A stretch of DNA of 7,092 nucleotides from Candidatus Zixiibacteriota bacterium (GCA_003520965.1 DOTU01000073.1:7590-14681); one strand, 5' to 3'. Counted from the first letter of the stretch, positions 1 to 7,046 are shown. Made by a program: numbers and translations. The notes: generated by a model not told the origin, from the sequence alone.

Positions 1-1130
1 GGAACAGAAACTGCTGCCGGTAAAGGAGTTGTAGCTCCGATTATCTGTCCTGCCGCAATACCGAGTAGTATACCCAATATGCCTCCCAGCCCGGAGAGTG
101 CCATAGCTTCGATAAGAAACTGCCAGAGGATATCGCGCCTCCTGGCTCCCACAGCCATTCGAATACCAATCTCCTTAGTCCGTTCGGTTACCGAAACCAG
201 CATAATATTCATGACGCCTACTCCTCCCACAAGAAGACCAATCGAGGAGATGACAATCATAACCAGCCAAATGGCCTGGGTCACGGTATTCCATATTTCC
301 ATCAGGTTCTCTTGAGTGAAGATCGCAAAATCATCGGGGTCATTGTATTTAAGCCCATGCCGACGACGCATTAGTTCGGTGATCTGGTCTTTTGCCTCAG
401 GCATAACCTCCGGCGTAATAGCTTTAACGGCCAGCCAGAGTCCCTTTTCCTCCGGATGAGCTTTCTTAAATGTCGCGTATGGAATTGCAATAAAATTATT
501 TTCGTCATGCCCGCCGAACGTTTCGCTTTTAGGCATAACGCCGATAACCGTATATTTATCGTCATTAACCAGGATCTGCTTCTCCAATGGGTCTTCAGTT
601 GGAAATAACTTATCGGCAACGCCGTAACCAACCACAGCCACCTTGTTGCGAGATTTTTCATCGCCATCGTCGAAGAATCGTCCCTTTTCCACAAAACTGT
701 TGTTGACGATTTCATAATCGGGCAAAGTTCCGAAAAGGCTGGGATTGCGTATCTCATGATCCTTATATTTTGCGGTATTGCCGCCAGACGCATGATAAAA
801 ATTCTGCGGTGCGATAGCGTTAATCGCGGGGCAACTGTTTAAGATAGCCTGGGCATCCTCGAAAGTGATATCCTTGCGGTTCCGTTCGGATGGCGGACGG
901 TTCCCGAACTGTATACCCGGTTTAAATTTTGAGATATATATTACATTGGAGCCTAACGACTCAATCTGGCGGGCCATAGAGTTATTCAATCCGGTTATAA
1001 CCGAGACCACAGTAATGATCGTAAATACGCCGATTAAAACGCCAAGAACAGTCAGGAATGAACGCATCTTGTGGGCCTTGAATGTGCCCAGCGACATAAT
1101 CAGGCTTTCTTTGAATTCGTTCAAAGTCAC
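1..1130 (-). CDS. MacB/FtsX-type ABC transporter permease, second copy (3' end off window)
   Basis: Membrane subunit of a MacB-type (type VII) ABC exporter, which couples cytoplasmic ATP hydrolysis to movement of periplasmic cargo. The frame is open from a GTG at 1130 to the left edge: 376 complete codons and no stop. A TAG lies two codons upstream in frame, so GTG is the first usable start; GGAG sits about 9 bases before it. Residues 1-20 are an amphipathic lead-in, helix 1 is about 24-46, and a periplasmic domain of roughly 230 residues follows. Helix 2 is about 286-311, then the conserved cytoplasmic stretch VSVTERTKEIGIRMAVGAR (313-330 region), and helix 3 about 341-364. The fourth helix and the usual C-terminal tail are missing because the window ends. 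It is clearly paralogous to the permease at 1299-2516, including a shared RRDILWQFLIEA block. It probably pairs with that protein and with the ATPase at 2520-3209. The family call is sure; the cargo is unknown. Confidence 0.93.
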   Translation of the reverse strand, partial: MTLNEFKESLIMSLGTFKAHKMRSFLTVLGVLIGVFTIITVVSVITGLNNSMARQIESLGSNVIYISKFKPGIQFGNRPPSERNRKDITFEDAQAILNSCPAINAIAPQNFYHASGGNTAKYKDHEIRNPSLFGTLPDYEIVNNSFVEKGRFFDDGDEKSRNKVAVVGYGVADKLFPTEDPLEKQILVNDDKYTVIGVMPKSETFGGHDENNFIAIPYATFKKAHPEEKGLWLAVKAITPEVMPEAKDQITELMRRRHGLKYNDPDDFAIFTQENLMEIWNTVTQAIWLVMIVISSIGLLVGGVGVMNIMLVSVTERTKEIGIRMAVGARRRDILWQFLIEAMALSGLGGILGILLGIAAGQIIGATTPLPAAVSV

Positions 1131-1228
1131 GAGCTATTTCTCCAAATAAATTGTATTATCAGCCAAACCGCCGCGACTGCGCATCCCAGGATGATGGCAA
1201 AGGTATCGTATTTTCCACAGCGATCCAA
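1127..1228 (-). CDS. Tiny single-helix membrane peptide, TTG start (33 aa)
   Basis: Candidate small protein of unknown function. The frame starts with TTG at 1228 and has AAGGAG (1239-1234) five bases upstream, one of the best ribosome sites in the window. Its TGA (1129-1127) overlaps the GTG start of the next permease as GTGA, the pattern expected for translational coupling. The product begins MDRCGKYDT, has one strongly hydrophobic helix at about residues 10-29 (AIILGCAVAAVWLIIQFIW), and ends RNSS. It overlaps the other tiny frame (1159-1302) by 70 bases in a different phase. It could be an independent peptide, or the second half of a two-helix protein if translation shifts frame or if the T-run at about 1243-1248 is one base short. 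I recognise no family. The start and stop context argues for real translation; the length makes this uncertain. Confidence 0.5.
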   Translation of the reverse strand: MDRCGKYDTFAIILGCAVAAVWLIIQFIWRNSS

Positions 1229-1302
1229 GGTGACTCCTTTACAAAAAACACTATCGCGACGATACCGATCAGCGGCAATATAGCTCCCCAAAGGCTTTTC
1301 AT
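1159..1302 (-). CDS. Tiny single-helix membrane peptide (47 aa)
   Basis: Candidate small protein of unknown function. Its ATG (1302-1300) overlaps the TGA of the upstream permease as ATGA, and GAGG (1311-1308) stands five bases before the start, so re-initiation by ribosomes finishing the permease is plausible. Residues 1-24 (MKSLWGAILPLIGIVAIVFF, then VKES) form one hydrophobic helix with a basic N-terminus, as in a membrane anchor. Residues 25-47 are polar, low in pattern, and end RRFG. That tail runs over the second tiny frame (1127-1228), whose own product looks more protein-like there. This suggests that only the first half is under selection, or that the two frames form one two-helix protein joined by a -1 shift. 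I recognise no family. Without this gene and its neighbour, the 168 bases between the permeases would be empty. Confidence 0.5.
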   Translation of the reverse strand: MKSLWGAILPLIGIVAIVFFVKESPWIAVENTIPLPSSWDAQSRRFG

Positions 1303-2516
1303 TCGTGCCTCAAAGCCTCAATCGGATCGAGTCGGGCCGCCTTGAGCGCCGGGAAAAGGCCGAAAACTATCCCTACGCTTGAGGCCACACCCAGTCCGGT
1401 AAAAATAGCCCAGGCCCGAATTGACGCCGGTAAAGGTGAGAATTTGGCCACCGCCAATGCCAGGCCAACCCCACCTAATACTCCGACCGCTCCACCTACT
1501 ATGGATAAGGTAACAGCCTCGATCAAAAACTGCCAGAGGATATCGCGTCTTTTCGCACCGATCGCTTTTCTAATACCGATCTCGCGAGTCCGCTCCGTAA
1601 CCGAAACTAACATAATATTCATAATGACTATTCCGCCTACCAGTAGAGAAACCGATGATAAAATGATAAGCACCATCCAGGCGGCCCCGGTGAAGCTATT
1701 ATACAACTGCATCAGGGTTCCGGCGGTCATCATCCCGAAATCGTCTTTTTGATTATACTTGGTTTTGTGTCGGGTCCGAAGGATTGAACGGGCCTGGTCT
1801 TGCGCTTCATCGAGAAATTTAACATCGACGGCTTTAGCGTAAATGGCAAGACTCATACGCCGTCCGAAATACTTTTCATAGGTAGCCAGTGGAATGCAAA
1901 TCCAGCTATCCTGATTCTGACCCAAAAAGGAGCCGCGCGACTTTCCTACCCCTACTATCCGAAAATAATAGTTTCCGACTTTAATATTCTTACCCAAAGG
2001 CGCACTTACTTTCATAAGATCGTCGACAATATCAGGACCAACCAGGCAGACTGACGCACGGTGATCCTCATCCCCCTGATCAAGATTGCGGCCGTAATCT
2101 ATATCGATATCCGAAATATCGGTGAAATTGTATGTTGCGCCCGAAAGAGGGATATCCTCCAGATAGTTAGGACCGTACTTAATCCGTTGCATCGAGCTAA
2201 CCGCGCCGCCGATATCGTCGCAAAGTGTACAGCCTCGTTTGATCGCCCGCATATCTTCCATGGTTATATCTTTATGCTTCTGGGCGTTGAGCCAGTCTTC
2301 TTCGGATGTAATGATCCCTTCTTTATCGATTATGAAGGTGTTTGAACCCAAAGTATTAATCTTCACCGTTATATAATTGTTCATACCATTAATGATTGAT
2401 ACCACGGCTATAACGGTTGTTACTCCGATGATTATGCCGACCAGTGTTAAAATCGACCGCAGCTTATTGGCCGCGATCGATTGGAATGCTATTACTACGC
2501 CCTCGACAAACCACAT
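1299..2516 (-). CDS. MacB/FtsX-type ABC transporter permease, first copy
   Basis: Complete 405-residue inner-membrane permease of a MacB-type exporter. MacB in E. coli is an ATPase-permease fusion; here the permease stands alone, as in LolC/LolE. Helix 1 is about residues 20-42, preceded by the amphipathic segment GVVIAFQSIAANKLR. The periplasmic domain is about 43-275, helix 2 about 278-303, helix 3 about 332-357 and helix 4 about 366-390. The conserved cytoplasmic block VSVTERTREIGIRKAIGAKR (304-323) follows helix 2, and the tail LDPIEALRHE is typical of the family. The ATG is three bases after the ATPase stop. No strong ribosome site is visible, so translation is probably coupled to the ATPase gene. 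The periplasmic domain carries a C96-x-x-C99 pair plus C157 and C207, which could form disulfides. The product most likely forms a heterodimer with the second permease; two separate homodimers cannot be excluded. Confidence 0.95.
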   Translation of the reverse strand: MWFVEGVVIAFQSIAANKLRSILTLVGIIIGVTTVIAVVSIINGMNNYITVKINTLGSNTFIIDKEGIITSEEDWLNAQKHKDITMEDMRAIKRGCTLCDDIGGAVSSMQRIKYGPNYLEDIPLSGATYNFTDISDIDIDYGRNLDQGDEDHRASVCLVGPDIVDDLMKVSAPLGKNIKVGNYYFRIVGVGKSRGSFLGQNQDSWICIPLATYEKYFGRRMSLAIYAKAVDVKFLDEAQDQARSILRTRHKTKYNQKDDFGMMTAGTLMQLYNSFTGAAWMVLIILSSVSLLVGGIVIMNIMLVSVTERTREIGIRKAIGAKRRDILWQFLIEAVTLSIVGGAVGVLGGVGLALAVAKFSPLPASIRAWAIFTGLGVASSVGIVFGLFPALKAARLDPIEALRHE

Positions 2517-2519
2517 ATA

Positions 2520-3209
2520 CTATCCGCTTTCGGCCCTGCGTTCTTCTTTTTCGATTTTACCGTCACGGATATAAATAATCCTGTCGGCATAAAGGGCGAT
2601 ATCTCGTTCGTGGGTGACGATGATAATGGTATTGCCTTCCTTATGCAGCCGGGAGAGCAAAGCCATGATTTCGATTCCGGTGTTAGTGTCGAGATTACCG
2701 GTAGGCTCGTCTGCTAAAATAAGGGAGGGTTTATTAACCAGCGCGCGCGCGATAGCTACTCTCTGCCGCTGTCCGCCTGAAAGCTCATTTGGTCTATGGG
2801 TCACACGATCGGCCAGATCGACCATAACCAGCGCTTCCCTGGCCATGTCGCGTCTGTCCTCGGCCCGCGTACCGTTATAGATCAGAGGCAACTCAACATT
2901 GTGCAGGGCGGTTGCACGAGGCAGGAGATTGAATGTCTGGAAAACAAAACCGATTTCTTTATTTCTGATATGAGCGAGTTCATCGTCATTCATGCCTGAT
3001 ACCAGCCTGCCATTAAGCTCATAGACACCACGGCTGGGTGTATCGAGACAGCCGATCAGGTTCATTAGAGTCGATTTCCCCGAACCCGATGGCCCCATTA
3101 TCGCCACATACTCCCCTTTAGCGATATCCAGGTTGACGCCACGCAGGGCCAGGACTTCCTCCGTTCCAACCTTGTATATTTTCCAGAGGTCTTTAGTGCT
3201 GATAAGCAA
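2520..3209 (-). CDS. MacB/LolD-type ABC transporter ATPase
   Basis: Cytoplasmic nucleotide-binding subunit (229 aa) that powers the neighbouring permeases. All core motifs are intact: Walker A GPSGSGKST (39-47), Q-loop Q91 in FVFQTFNLLP, signature LSGGQ (143-147), Walker B LILADEP with catalytic E168, D-loop GNLD (171-174) and switch H200. The GPSGSGKSTLMNLIGCLD and ADEPTGNLD wording is characteristic of the MacB/LolD/FtsE branch. The start is TTG (3209-3207); GAGAGGA (3221-3215) lies five bases upstream, and the reading MLISTKDLWKIY fits the family N-terminus. It begins 24 bases after the adaptor stop and ends three bases before the first permease. The TTG start may lower its translation relative to its neighbours. 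It is the only ATPase in the window, so it presumably serves both permeases. LolD itself is a less likely identity because TolC and MacA partners are adjacent. Confidence 0.96.
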   Translation of the reverse strand: MLISTKDLWKIYKVGTEEVLALRGVNLDIAKGEYVAIMGPSGSGKSTLMNLIGCLDTPSRGVYELNGRLVSGMNDDELAHIRNKEIGFVFQTFNLLPRATALHNVELPLIYNGTRAEDRRDMAREALVMVDLADRVTHRPNELSGGQRQRVAIARALVNKPSLILADEPTGNLDTNTGIEIMALLSRLHKEGNTIIIVTHERDIALYADRIIYIRDGKIEKEERRAESG

Positions 3210-3233
3210 GTTAATCCTCTCCCCCTGATAAAA

Positions 3234-4487
3234 TTATTCTATATGAACCGATGTACTATCGCCGCCCAATCCGAATTTCGGTTTTTGCGGATTAACATAT
3301 TCGCCATTCTTGATCGTTCTAAGAGTCTTATAGGGACCCGTAATGACGCTATCACCGTCGGCGATGCCGCTAATAATCTCCACGTACTGCTGATCTCGAA
3401 TACCTGTCTTGACCGGCACAAAACGCGCCTGTGCCCCCTTGACTATGAATACTCCATCGATATCACGCTTCTTAAGTACGGCAGCGCCGGTTTCTTCAGC
3501 TTTTACCTCGGTTTTTACCGGACCTTTTGAAACGTCCTCTTTTTCAGTTCCTTCGAGACGCATAACCACGGAACTGGAGGGAATCCTGACAGCGTCGGCG
3601 CGCTGGGCGGTATTGATATCTACCGAAGCAGTCATGCCGGGCTTGATATTATTAACCGTATCCTCAATCAAAACCTTTACCAGGAAATTTGTGACCTGGT
3701 TTGTTGATGTGCTGTAGATAGAGCCGACCTGGGCAGAATTTCCAACTTCGATCACCCGACCATGGAAAGTTGTATCTGGAAATGCATCCAGCGATATTTT
3801 TACATCCTGATTCAGACTGACTGAAGCGATATCGGTTTCATCGACTTCGGCCTCGATCTCGATTGCGGATAGATCCGAAATCACCATGATCACCGTGCCC
3901 GCCGAATTCATAGTGCCGATGACGACATTTTCGCCCGCCTCGGAGTTGAGAAGCGTAATTACGCCGCTCATGGGAGCCCTGATCGTGCATTTATCGAGTT
4001 GGTCCTGAGCTTGATCCAGATTGGCCTGGCTTATTTGTACCTGAGCAGATGCCTGATCGAAACTACTCTGGGTGATATCAAGCTGCGATTGGGAAGTCAG
4101 ATTCTTGGCGAAAAGGGCTTTTTCGCGATCCAGGTTTACCCTGTCAGTCGCTAAGCTCGATTGAGCGGAAAGGAGTGCCCCCCTTGCTTGGGCTACTTGC
4201 ATTTCGCGCGAGCGGGAATCAATCTGGACCAGAAGTTGGCCGGTCTTGACAGTATCGCCTTCCTTAACAGGTAAGCGCTCGATGCGCCCCATGACATCGG
4301 CGGAAATTTGCACATCGGCCTGCGCCTTAACCTTACCGGTGGCGGTGACAATCGAGGTTATCTCTCCCCGAGTCGCTTTCTCGACCGTGACATCAGTTTT
4401 CTTAACACCTGTCGATTTGAGCGCCAGAACGACAAATACCGCCAGAATAACAACGCCGCCAATGATAAAATACCACTTCTTTTTCAT
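3234..4487 (-). CDS. MacA-like periplasmic adaptor (membrane fusion protein)
   Basis: Periplasmic adaptor of 417 residues that bridges the ABC permeases and the outer-membrane channel. An N-terminal membrane anchor spans about residues 5-23 after MKKKW; there is no lipobox cysteine, so it is helix-anchored like MacA rather than a lipoprotein. The first half of the lipoyl domain is about 55-90 (GRIERLPVKEGDTVKTGQLL), an alpha-helical hairpin rich in Gln and Ala runs about 94-166, and the second lipoyl half is IRAPMSGVITLLNSEAGENV (169-188). The beta-barrel domain follows at about 208-300 and a membrane-proximal domain at about 301-395. A Lys/Glu-rich stretch at about 312-342 interrupts the membrane-proximal domain and looks like a flexible insertion. 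GGAGGAG (4497-4491) precedes the ATG. The gene begins 17 bases after the TolC stop and ends 24 bases before the ATPase, consistent with one operon. Family assignment is firm; cargo is unknown. Confidence 0.95.
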   Translation of the reverse strand: MKKKWYFIIGGVVILAVFVVLALKSTGVKKTDVTVEKATRGEITSIVTATGKVKAQADVQISADVMGRIERLPVKEGDTVKTGQLLVQIDSRSREMQVAQARGALLSAQSSLATDRVNLDREKALFAKNLTSQSQLDITQSSFDQASAQVQISQANLDQAQDQLDKCTIRAPMSGVITLLNSEAGENVVIGTMNSAGTVIMVISDLSAIEIEAEVDETDIASVSLNQDVKISLDAFPDTTFHGRVIEVGNSAQVGSIYSTSTNQVTNFLVKVLIEDTVNNIKPGMTASVDINTAQRADAVRIPSSSVVMRLEGTEKEDVSKGPVKTEVKAEETGAAVLKKRDIDGVFIVKGAQARFVPVKTGIRDQQYVEIISGIADGDSVITGPYKTLRTIKNGEYVNPQKPKFGLGGDSTSVHIE

Positions 4488-4504
4488 CCACTCCTCCGAA
4501 AATA

Positions 4505-5824
4505 CTATCTACCAAGTACCTTATCCACCTGAGATACCGCCACATTATAATCATAAACCGCTTGCACCTGGTTTTGCTGAGCTTGAGTCAGCGATGCCTC
4601 GGCGGTGAGCAAATCCAAAATAGTGGCCGCGCCCAGGCTATACTTTTCCTTAACGAGATTTAGATCCTCTTGCGCCGATGCTACCGATTCATTCGAAAGT
4701 CGTTTGGATTCATCGGCCTGAGAAAGGGCTAAAAAAGCCTGCTTAACCAATAAAGCTACTCTGTTTTGCGTGTTAAAGAGGTTTTCTTGGGATGTCTTCT
4801 CAGATTCCCTGGCAGTTTTGATAGCTGCATAGTCGTTGAAACCGTTGAAAATGTTGAATCTGAGCGTAGCCGACATACTATAACCCGCGTTGTCCTGTTT
4901 GAAAGTAAATAAATCTCCAAATTTGTTAACATCGGTACCATGCGTTAAATTAAAACTGATACTCGGGAGAAGATCGCTGCAGGCTAATAGTTTTGAATCT
5001 TTCGCGACTGCCAGATCAAATTGAGCTTTCCGAAAATCGGGATTTTTTAGCATCGCTTCATCAAGGACGGCATCATAGCTCATATCAAACTGCGTTGGCG
5101 GTAAGTTCTCATCGATCTCAATACCCCGATTGACATCGACACCCAAATCGAATGCAAGATTGGCGAGCGCCAGTTGATAGCTGTTGGCCTGGATTACGGA
5201 ATCAAGTTGGTCATTCCCCAGTTGCACTCTGGCCTTGAGAACATCCGACATGGAAGCAGCGCCGAGTTCGTAACGGCTTTGAGCTACTCGTAATCCTTCC
5301 TGACTCCTCTTGACCGCGTCGATTGCCACCCCTACCAGTGTTTTAGTCCTAACCACGCCGTAGTAATCAGACTTCACCTGCTGGACGATCTCCGACTGAG
5401 TTGAGGTGAGGTTGTAATACGATGAACTCCTGGCATGATGCAATCTTTTAAAATTCGCGTAGGTGCCAACCCCCAAACCGTTATAAGTAACGCCAAAACT
5501 TAATGCGCCGCTATAGCTTTTGGAGATGTTAGGCTCTCTAAGAATTGTCGTATCCATGGTAACGGTATCAATAATGACGGTCCTTCTTGGATATCCCGTC
5601 CAACTACGGTTGGCGCTGGCCGAAATGGAAATCGAGGGCAAGATAGCGCCCCAGGCCGTGTAGGTCTGGGCCCGTGATGCCTCGTATGAATTACGGGCAG
5701 CTTGAACCCCAAAATTGTGTTGAAGAGCGGTATTAATGCACTGATCAAGTGTCAGTACCTCAGCCGAGGCAGTCTGGAGCCCGGCGAGAACGCAAGCGAT
5801 GATTATTAAAACTCTAAGTTTCAT
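4505..5824 (-). CDS. TolC-like outer-membrane efflux channel
   Basis: Outer-membrane exit duct of 439 residues, in the normal range for the outer membrane efflux protein (OEP/TolC) family. A signal peptide of about 21 residues ends with TASA before EVLTLDQCI. The mature protein has the family's two structural repeats: AQSRYELGAASMSDVLKAR (181-199) and VKEKYSLGAATILDLLTAEA (391-410) are the equivalent coiled-coil segments, and both ILPSISISAS (61-70) and LLPSISFNLT (285-294) mark the strand entries. The trimer would form a beta-barrel in the outer membrane and a helical tunnel that docks on the adaptor encoded next. AGAGGA (5834-5829) lies four bases before the ATG, 16 bases after the Yip1 stop. 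Position directly before a MacA-like adaptor makes a dedicated efflux partner the best reading rather than a shared TolC. No truncation or odd residue was seen. Confidence 0.95.
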   Translation of the reverse strand: MKLRVLIIIACVLAGLQTASAEVLTLDQCINTALQHNFGVQAARNSYEASRAQTYTAWGAILPSISISASANRSWTGYPRRTVIIDTVTMDTTILREPNISKSYSGALSFGVTYNGLGVGTYANFKRLHHARSSSYYNLTSTQSEIVQQVKSDYYGVVRTKTLVGVAIDAVKRSQEGLRVAQSRYELGAASMSDVLKARVQLGNDQLDSVIQANSYQLALANLAFDLGVDVNRGIEIDENLPPTQFDMSYDAVLDEAMLKNPDFRKAQFDLAVAKDSKLLACSDLLPSISFNLTHGTDVNKFGDLFTFKQDNAGYSMSATLRFNIFNGFNDYAAIKTARESEKTSQENLFNTQNRVALLVKQAFLALSQADESKRLSNESVASAQEDLNLVKEKYSLGAATILDLLTAEASLTQAQQNQVQAVYDYNVAVSQVDKVLGR

Positions 5825-5840
5825 GATTTCCTCTATATTG

Positions 5841-6623
5841 TTATGTCAAACCTGATATTGCCATTTGAAAATTGAGAAACGGAATGAAGCTATTGATGAC
5901 TATCCAAATGCCCCAGAGGATAAGCATCACGATTATGCCCTTGGCCCGGGTAATCCCATAGATTACCGATATTCCGATGCCGGCCACAATCACAGCCCAG
6001 ATATTAAAAAAGCTTAAGTTCTTTAAGAAAAAGTAGATTGAATTGAATGGATCGGACGGCATAATAACCGCCGGGGAAAGCGAGACTGCATGCGATCCTT
6101 TTATTATCATCAAAGGCGTAACGATTAATATTCCTAAAATCCAGATCGGAAGGACCCAGGCATACATCGACATGACTTTGATATACTTGGCTGTCCCTCC
6201 GAAAAAGATAGCACCCATCAAAAAGATTGCCGTTACAACCACAAAGAAGGCGGCCGTTCTCATTAAGATAGAGCCAACTACCGTCATGGCAACGCCTTTG
6301 GCGGTTAATTCAGATGATTTATCGAACTGCTCGTTCGCTTTGGCTATGGCATCTTCAGGCATATTAGGAATTTTGGAGAGATATGCCATAGTTTCCTGAC
6401 GTACGGATGGCATAATGTAAGGCTGGGCGATCAACCCCGCAATAATCGAAACCAGGATAATAGCGATAAGTGGAGGCAGCCACGATGATTGCCGCTGAAT
6501 ACTTTCGAAAAGCTTGATCGGATTGGTAAAAGCAAGTATTAATTTTTGTCCAAAGCCAGGCTCTACGGGAGGTAATTCTCCCGGCATGTTCATTGCCATT
6601 TCGGCGTTAGGATCTTCCATCAT
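5841..6623 (-). CDS. Yip1-family five-helix membrane protein
   Basis: Inner-membrane protein of 260 residues that I assign to the Yip1 family (bacterial members mostly uncharacterised). The N-terminal 25 residues are acidic and Met/Pro-rich and probably cytosolic. Then comes the family-like lead FTNPIKLFESI and SWLPPL (32-52), followed by five hydrophobic segments at about 50-68, 118-141, 150-174, 207-224 and 229-250. A polar loop at about 72-110 lies between the first two helices. Two adjacent ATGs are possible: AAAGGA (6633-6628) is four bases from the ATG at 6623 and seven bases from the one at 6620, so the true start may be the second. It is the first gene after the only sizeable gap, and its stop is 16 bases before the TolC-like gene, so it is probably co-transcribed with the efflux genes. 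Its role there is unknown; assembly or regulation of the exporter is a guess. Confidence 0.8.
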   Translation of the reverse strand: MMEDPNAEMAMNMPGELPPVEPGFGQKLILAFTNPIKLFESIQRQSSWLPPLIAIILVSIIAGLIAQPYIMPSVRQETMAYLSKIPNMPEDAIAKANEQFDKSSELTAKGVAMTVVGSILMRTAAFFVVVTAIFLMGAIFFGGTAKYIKVMSMYAWVLPIWILGILIVTPLMIIKGSHAVSLSPAVIMPSDPFNSIYFFLKNLSFFNIWAVIVAGIGISVIYGITRAKGIIVMLILWGIWIVINSFIPFLNFQMAISGLT

Positions 6624-6725
6624 GACATCCTTTCAGGCACAACAGGTTTTATTAACGAAAAACTGCCCTTAATGTTTCAAATCATAGCCACGATTAGATA
6701 CCGTCGGCAAACAATTTTATTCAAA
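6624..6725 (-). promoter_or_regulatory. Intergenic region with a possible operon promoter
   Basis: This is the largest gap between clear genes. On the minus strand TATGAT (6686-6681) is a good -10-like hexamer, and TTGCCG (6710-6705) stands 18 bases upstream as a weak -35. The leader to the Yip1 start would be roughly 50 bases. No strong hairpin with a T-run was seen after the barrel gene's stop, so read-through from that gene is also possible. The promoter call rests on two hexamers only and could be chance in AT-rich DNA. Confidence 0.3.
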
Positions 6726-7046
6726 CTAAAATTGGGGAATCCCGATTTGATGAAATAAGGTCAAGCCCCAGTTAATCGAATTACCACCCGGCATCTTCTT
6801 CCCATAATCAGTTTTATAACCAAAAATCTCATACCGGCCATAATCAACAAAATTGGCCCCTAAATATATAGACACAGCTAAACCATTTGTGATATAGTAT
6901 CGAAAATCAAAATTCCCGGTAAATCCCAATCCGGAAAAATCATTATCAGCTTCCTGTTCCTGGATAATTTGCTTTCCGGCAATATCGAAAAAGCCTATTC
7001 CGGCCGAGGTAACAATCTCAAATTTCTCGCGTTTAGATCGAGATAC
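6726..7046 (-). CDS. Outer-membrane beta-barrel protein, C-terminal fragment
   Basis: Open frame entering from the right and ending with TAG at 6728-6726; about 107 codons lie in genomic sequence before the adapter begins. The start is not present; a TTG at 6929 in the same frame is internal. The product shows alternating polar and hydrophobic strands rich in Gly and aromatic residues, such as FEIVTSAGIGFFDI, GNFDFRYYITNGLAVSIYLG and NWGLTLFHQIGIPQF. The last residue is Phe, as expected for the C-terminal signal recognised by the BAM machinery. This matches the general outer-membrane beta-barrel (OmpA/porin-like) superfamily; the specific family cannot be named from the fragment. It is separated by 102 bases from the efflux operon and may be an independent gene. 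The reading into 7047 and beyond should be ignored. Confidence 0.65.
   Translation of the reverse strand, partial: VSRSKREKFEIVTSAGIGFFDIAGKQIIQEQEADNDFSGLGFTGNFDFRYYITNGLAVSIYLGANFVDYGRYEIFGYKTDYGKKMPGGNSINWGLTLFHQIGIPQF

Noticed and set aside
371..793. Open frame of 140 codons on the minus strand
   Set aside because: It is out of phase with the second permease, which is open through the whole stretch and has clear family motifs; the product is basic and shows no domain pattern.
1..1130. Second permease as a truncated pseudogene
   Set aside because: No stop or frameshift occurs; the missing fourth helix is explained by the window edge.
117..1547. A 21-base perfect direct repeat (117-137 and 1527-1547), 1410 bases apart
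   Set aside because: Both copies encode the same conserved RRDILWQF segment in the two paralogous permeases, and flanking bases diverge at once. It reflects gene duplication and protein constraint, not a mobile element or recombination site.
1342..1752. Plus-strand open frame of 136 codons
   Set aside because: It is antisense to the first permease's conserved C-terminal half, has no ribosome site or family resemblance, and every supported gene runs on the other strand.
6043..6399. Plus-strand open frame of 118 codons
   Set aside because: It is antisense to the Yip1-family gene; its hydrophobic look mirrors the membrane helices encoded on the opposite strand.
6624..6725. Rho-independent terminator after the barrel gene
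   Set aside because: No stable GC-rich stem followed by a T-run could be found by eye on either strand.
6726..6929. A complete 67-residue protein starting at TTG 6929
   Set aside because: The frame continues upstream without a stop to the adapter and keeps beta-strand character, so this is the end of a longer barrel protein.
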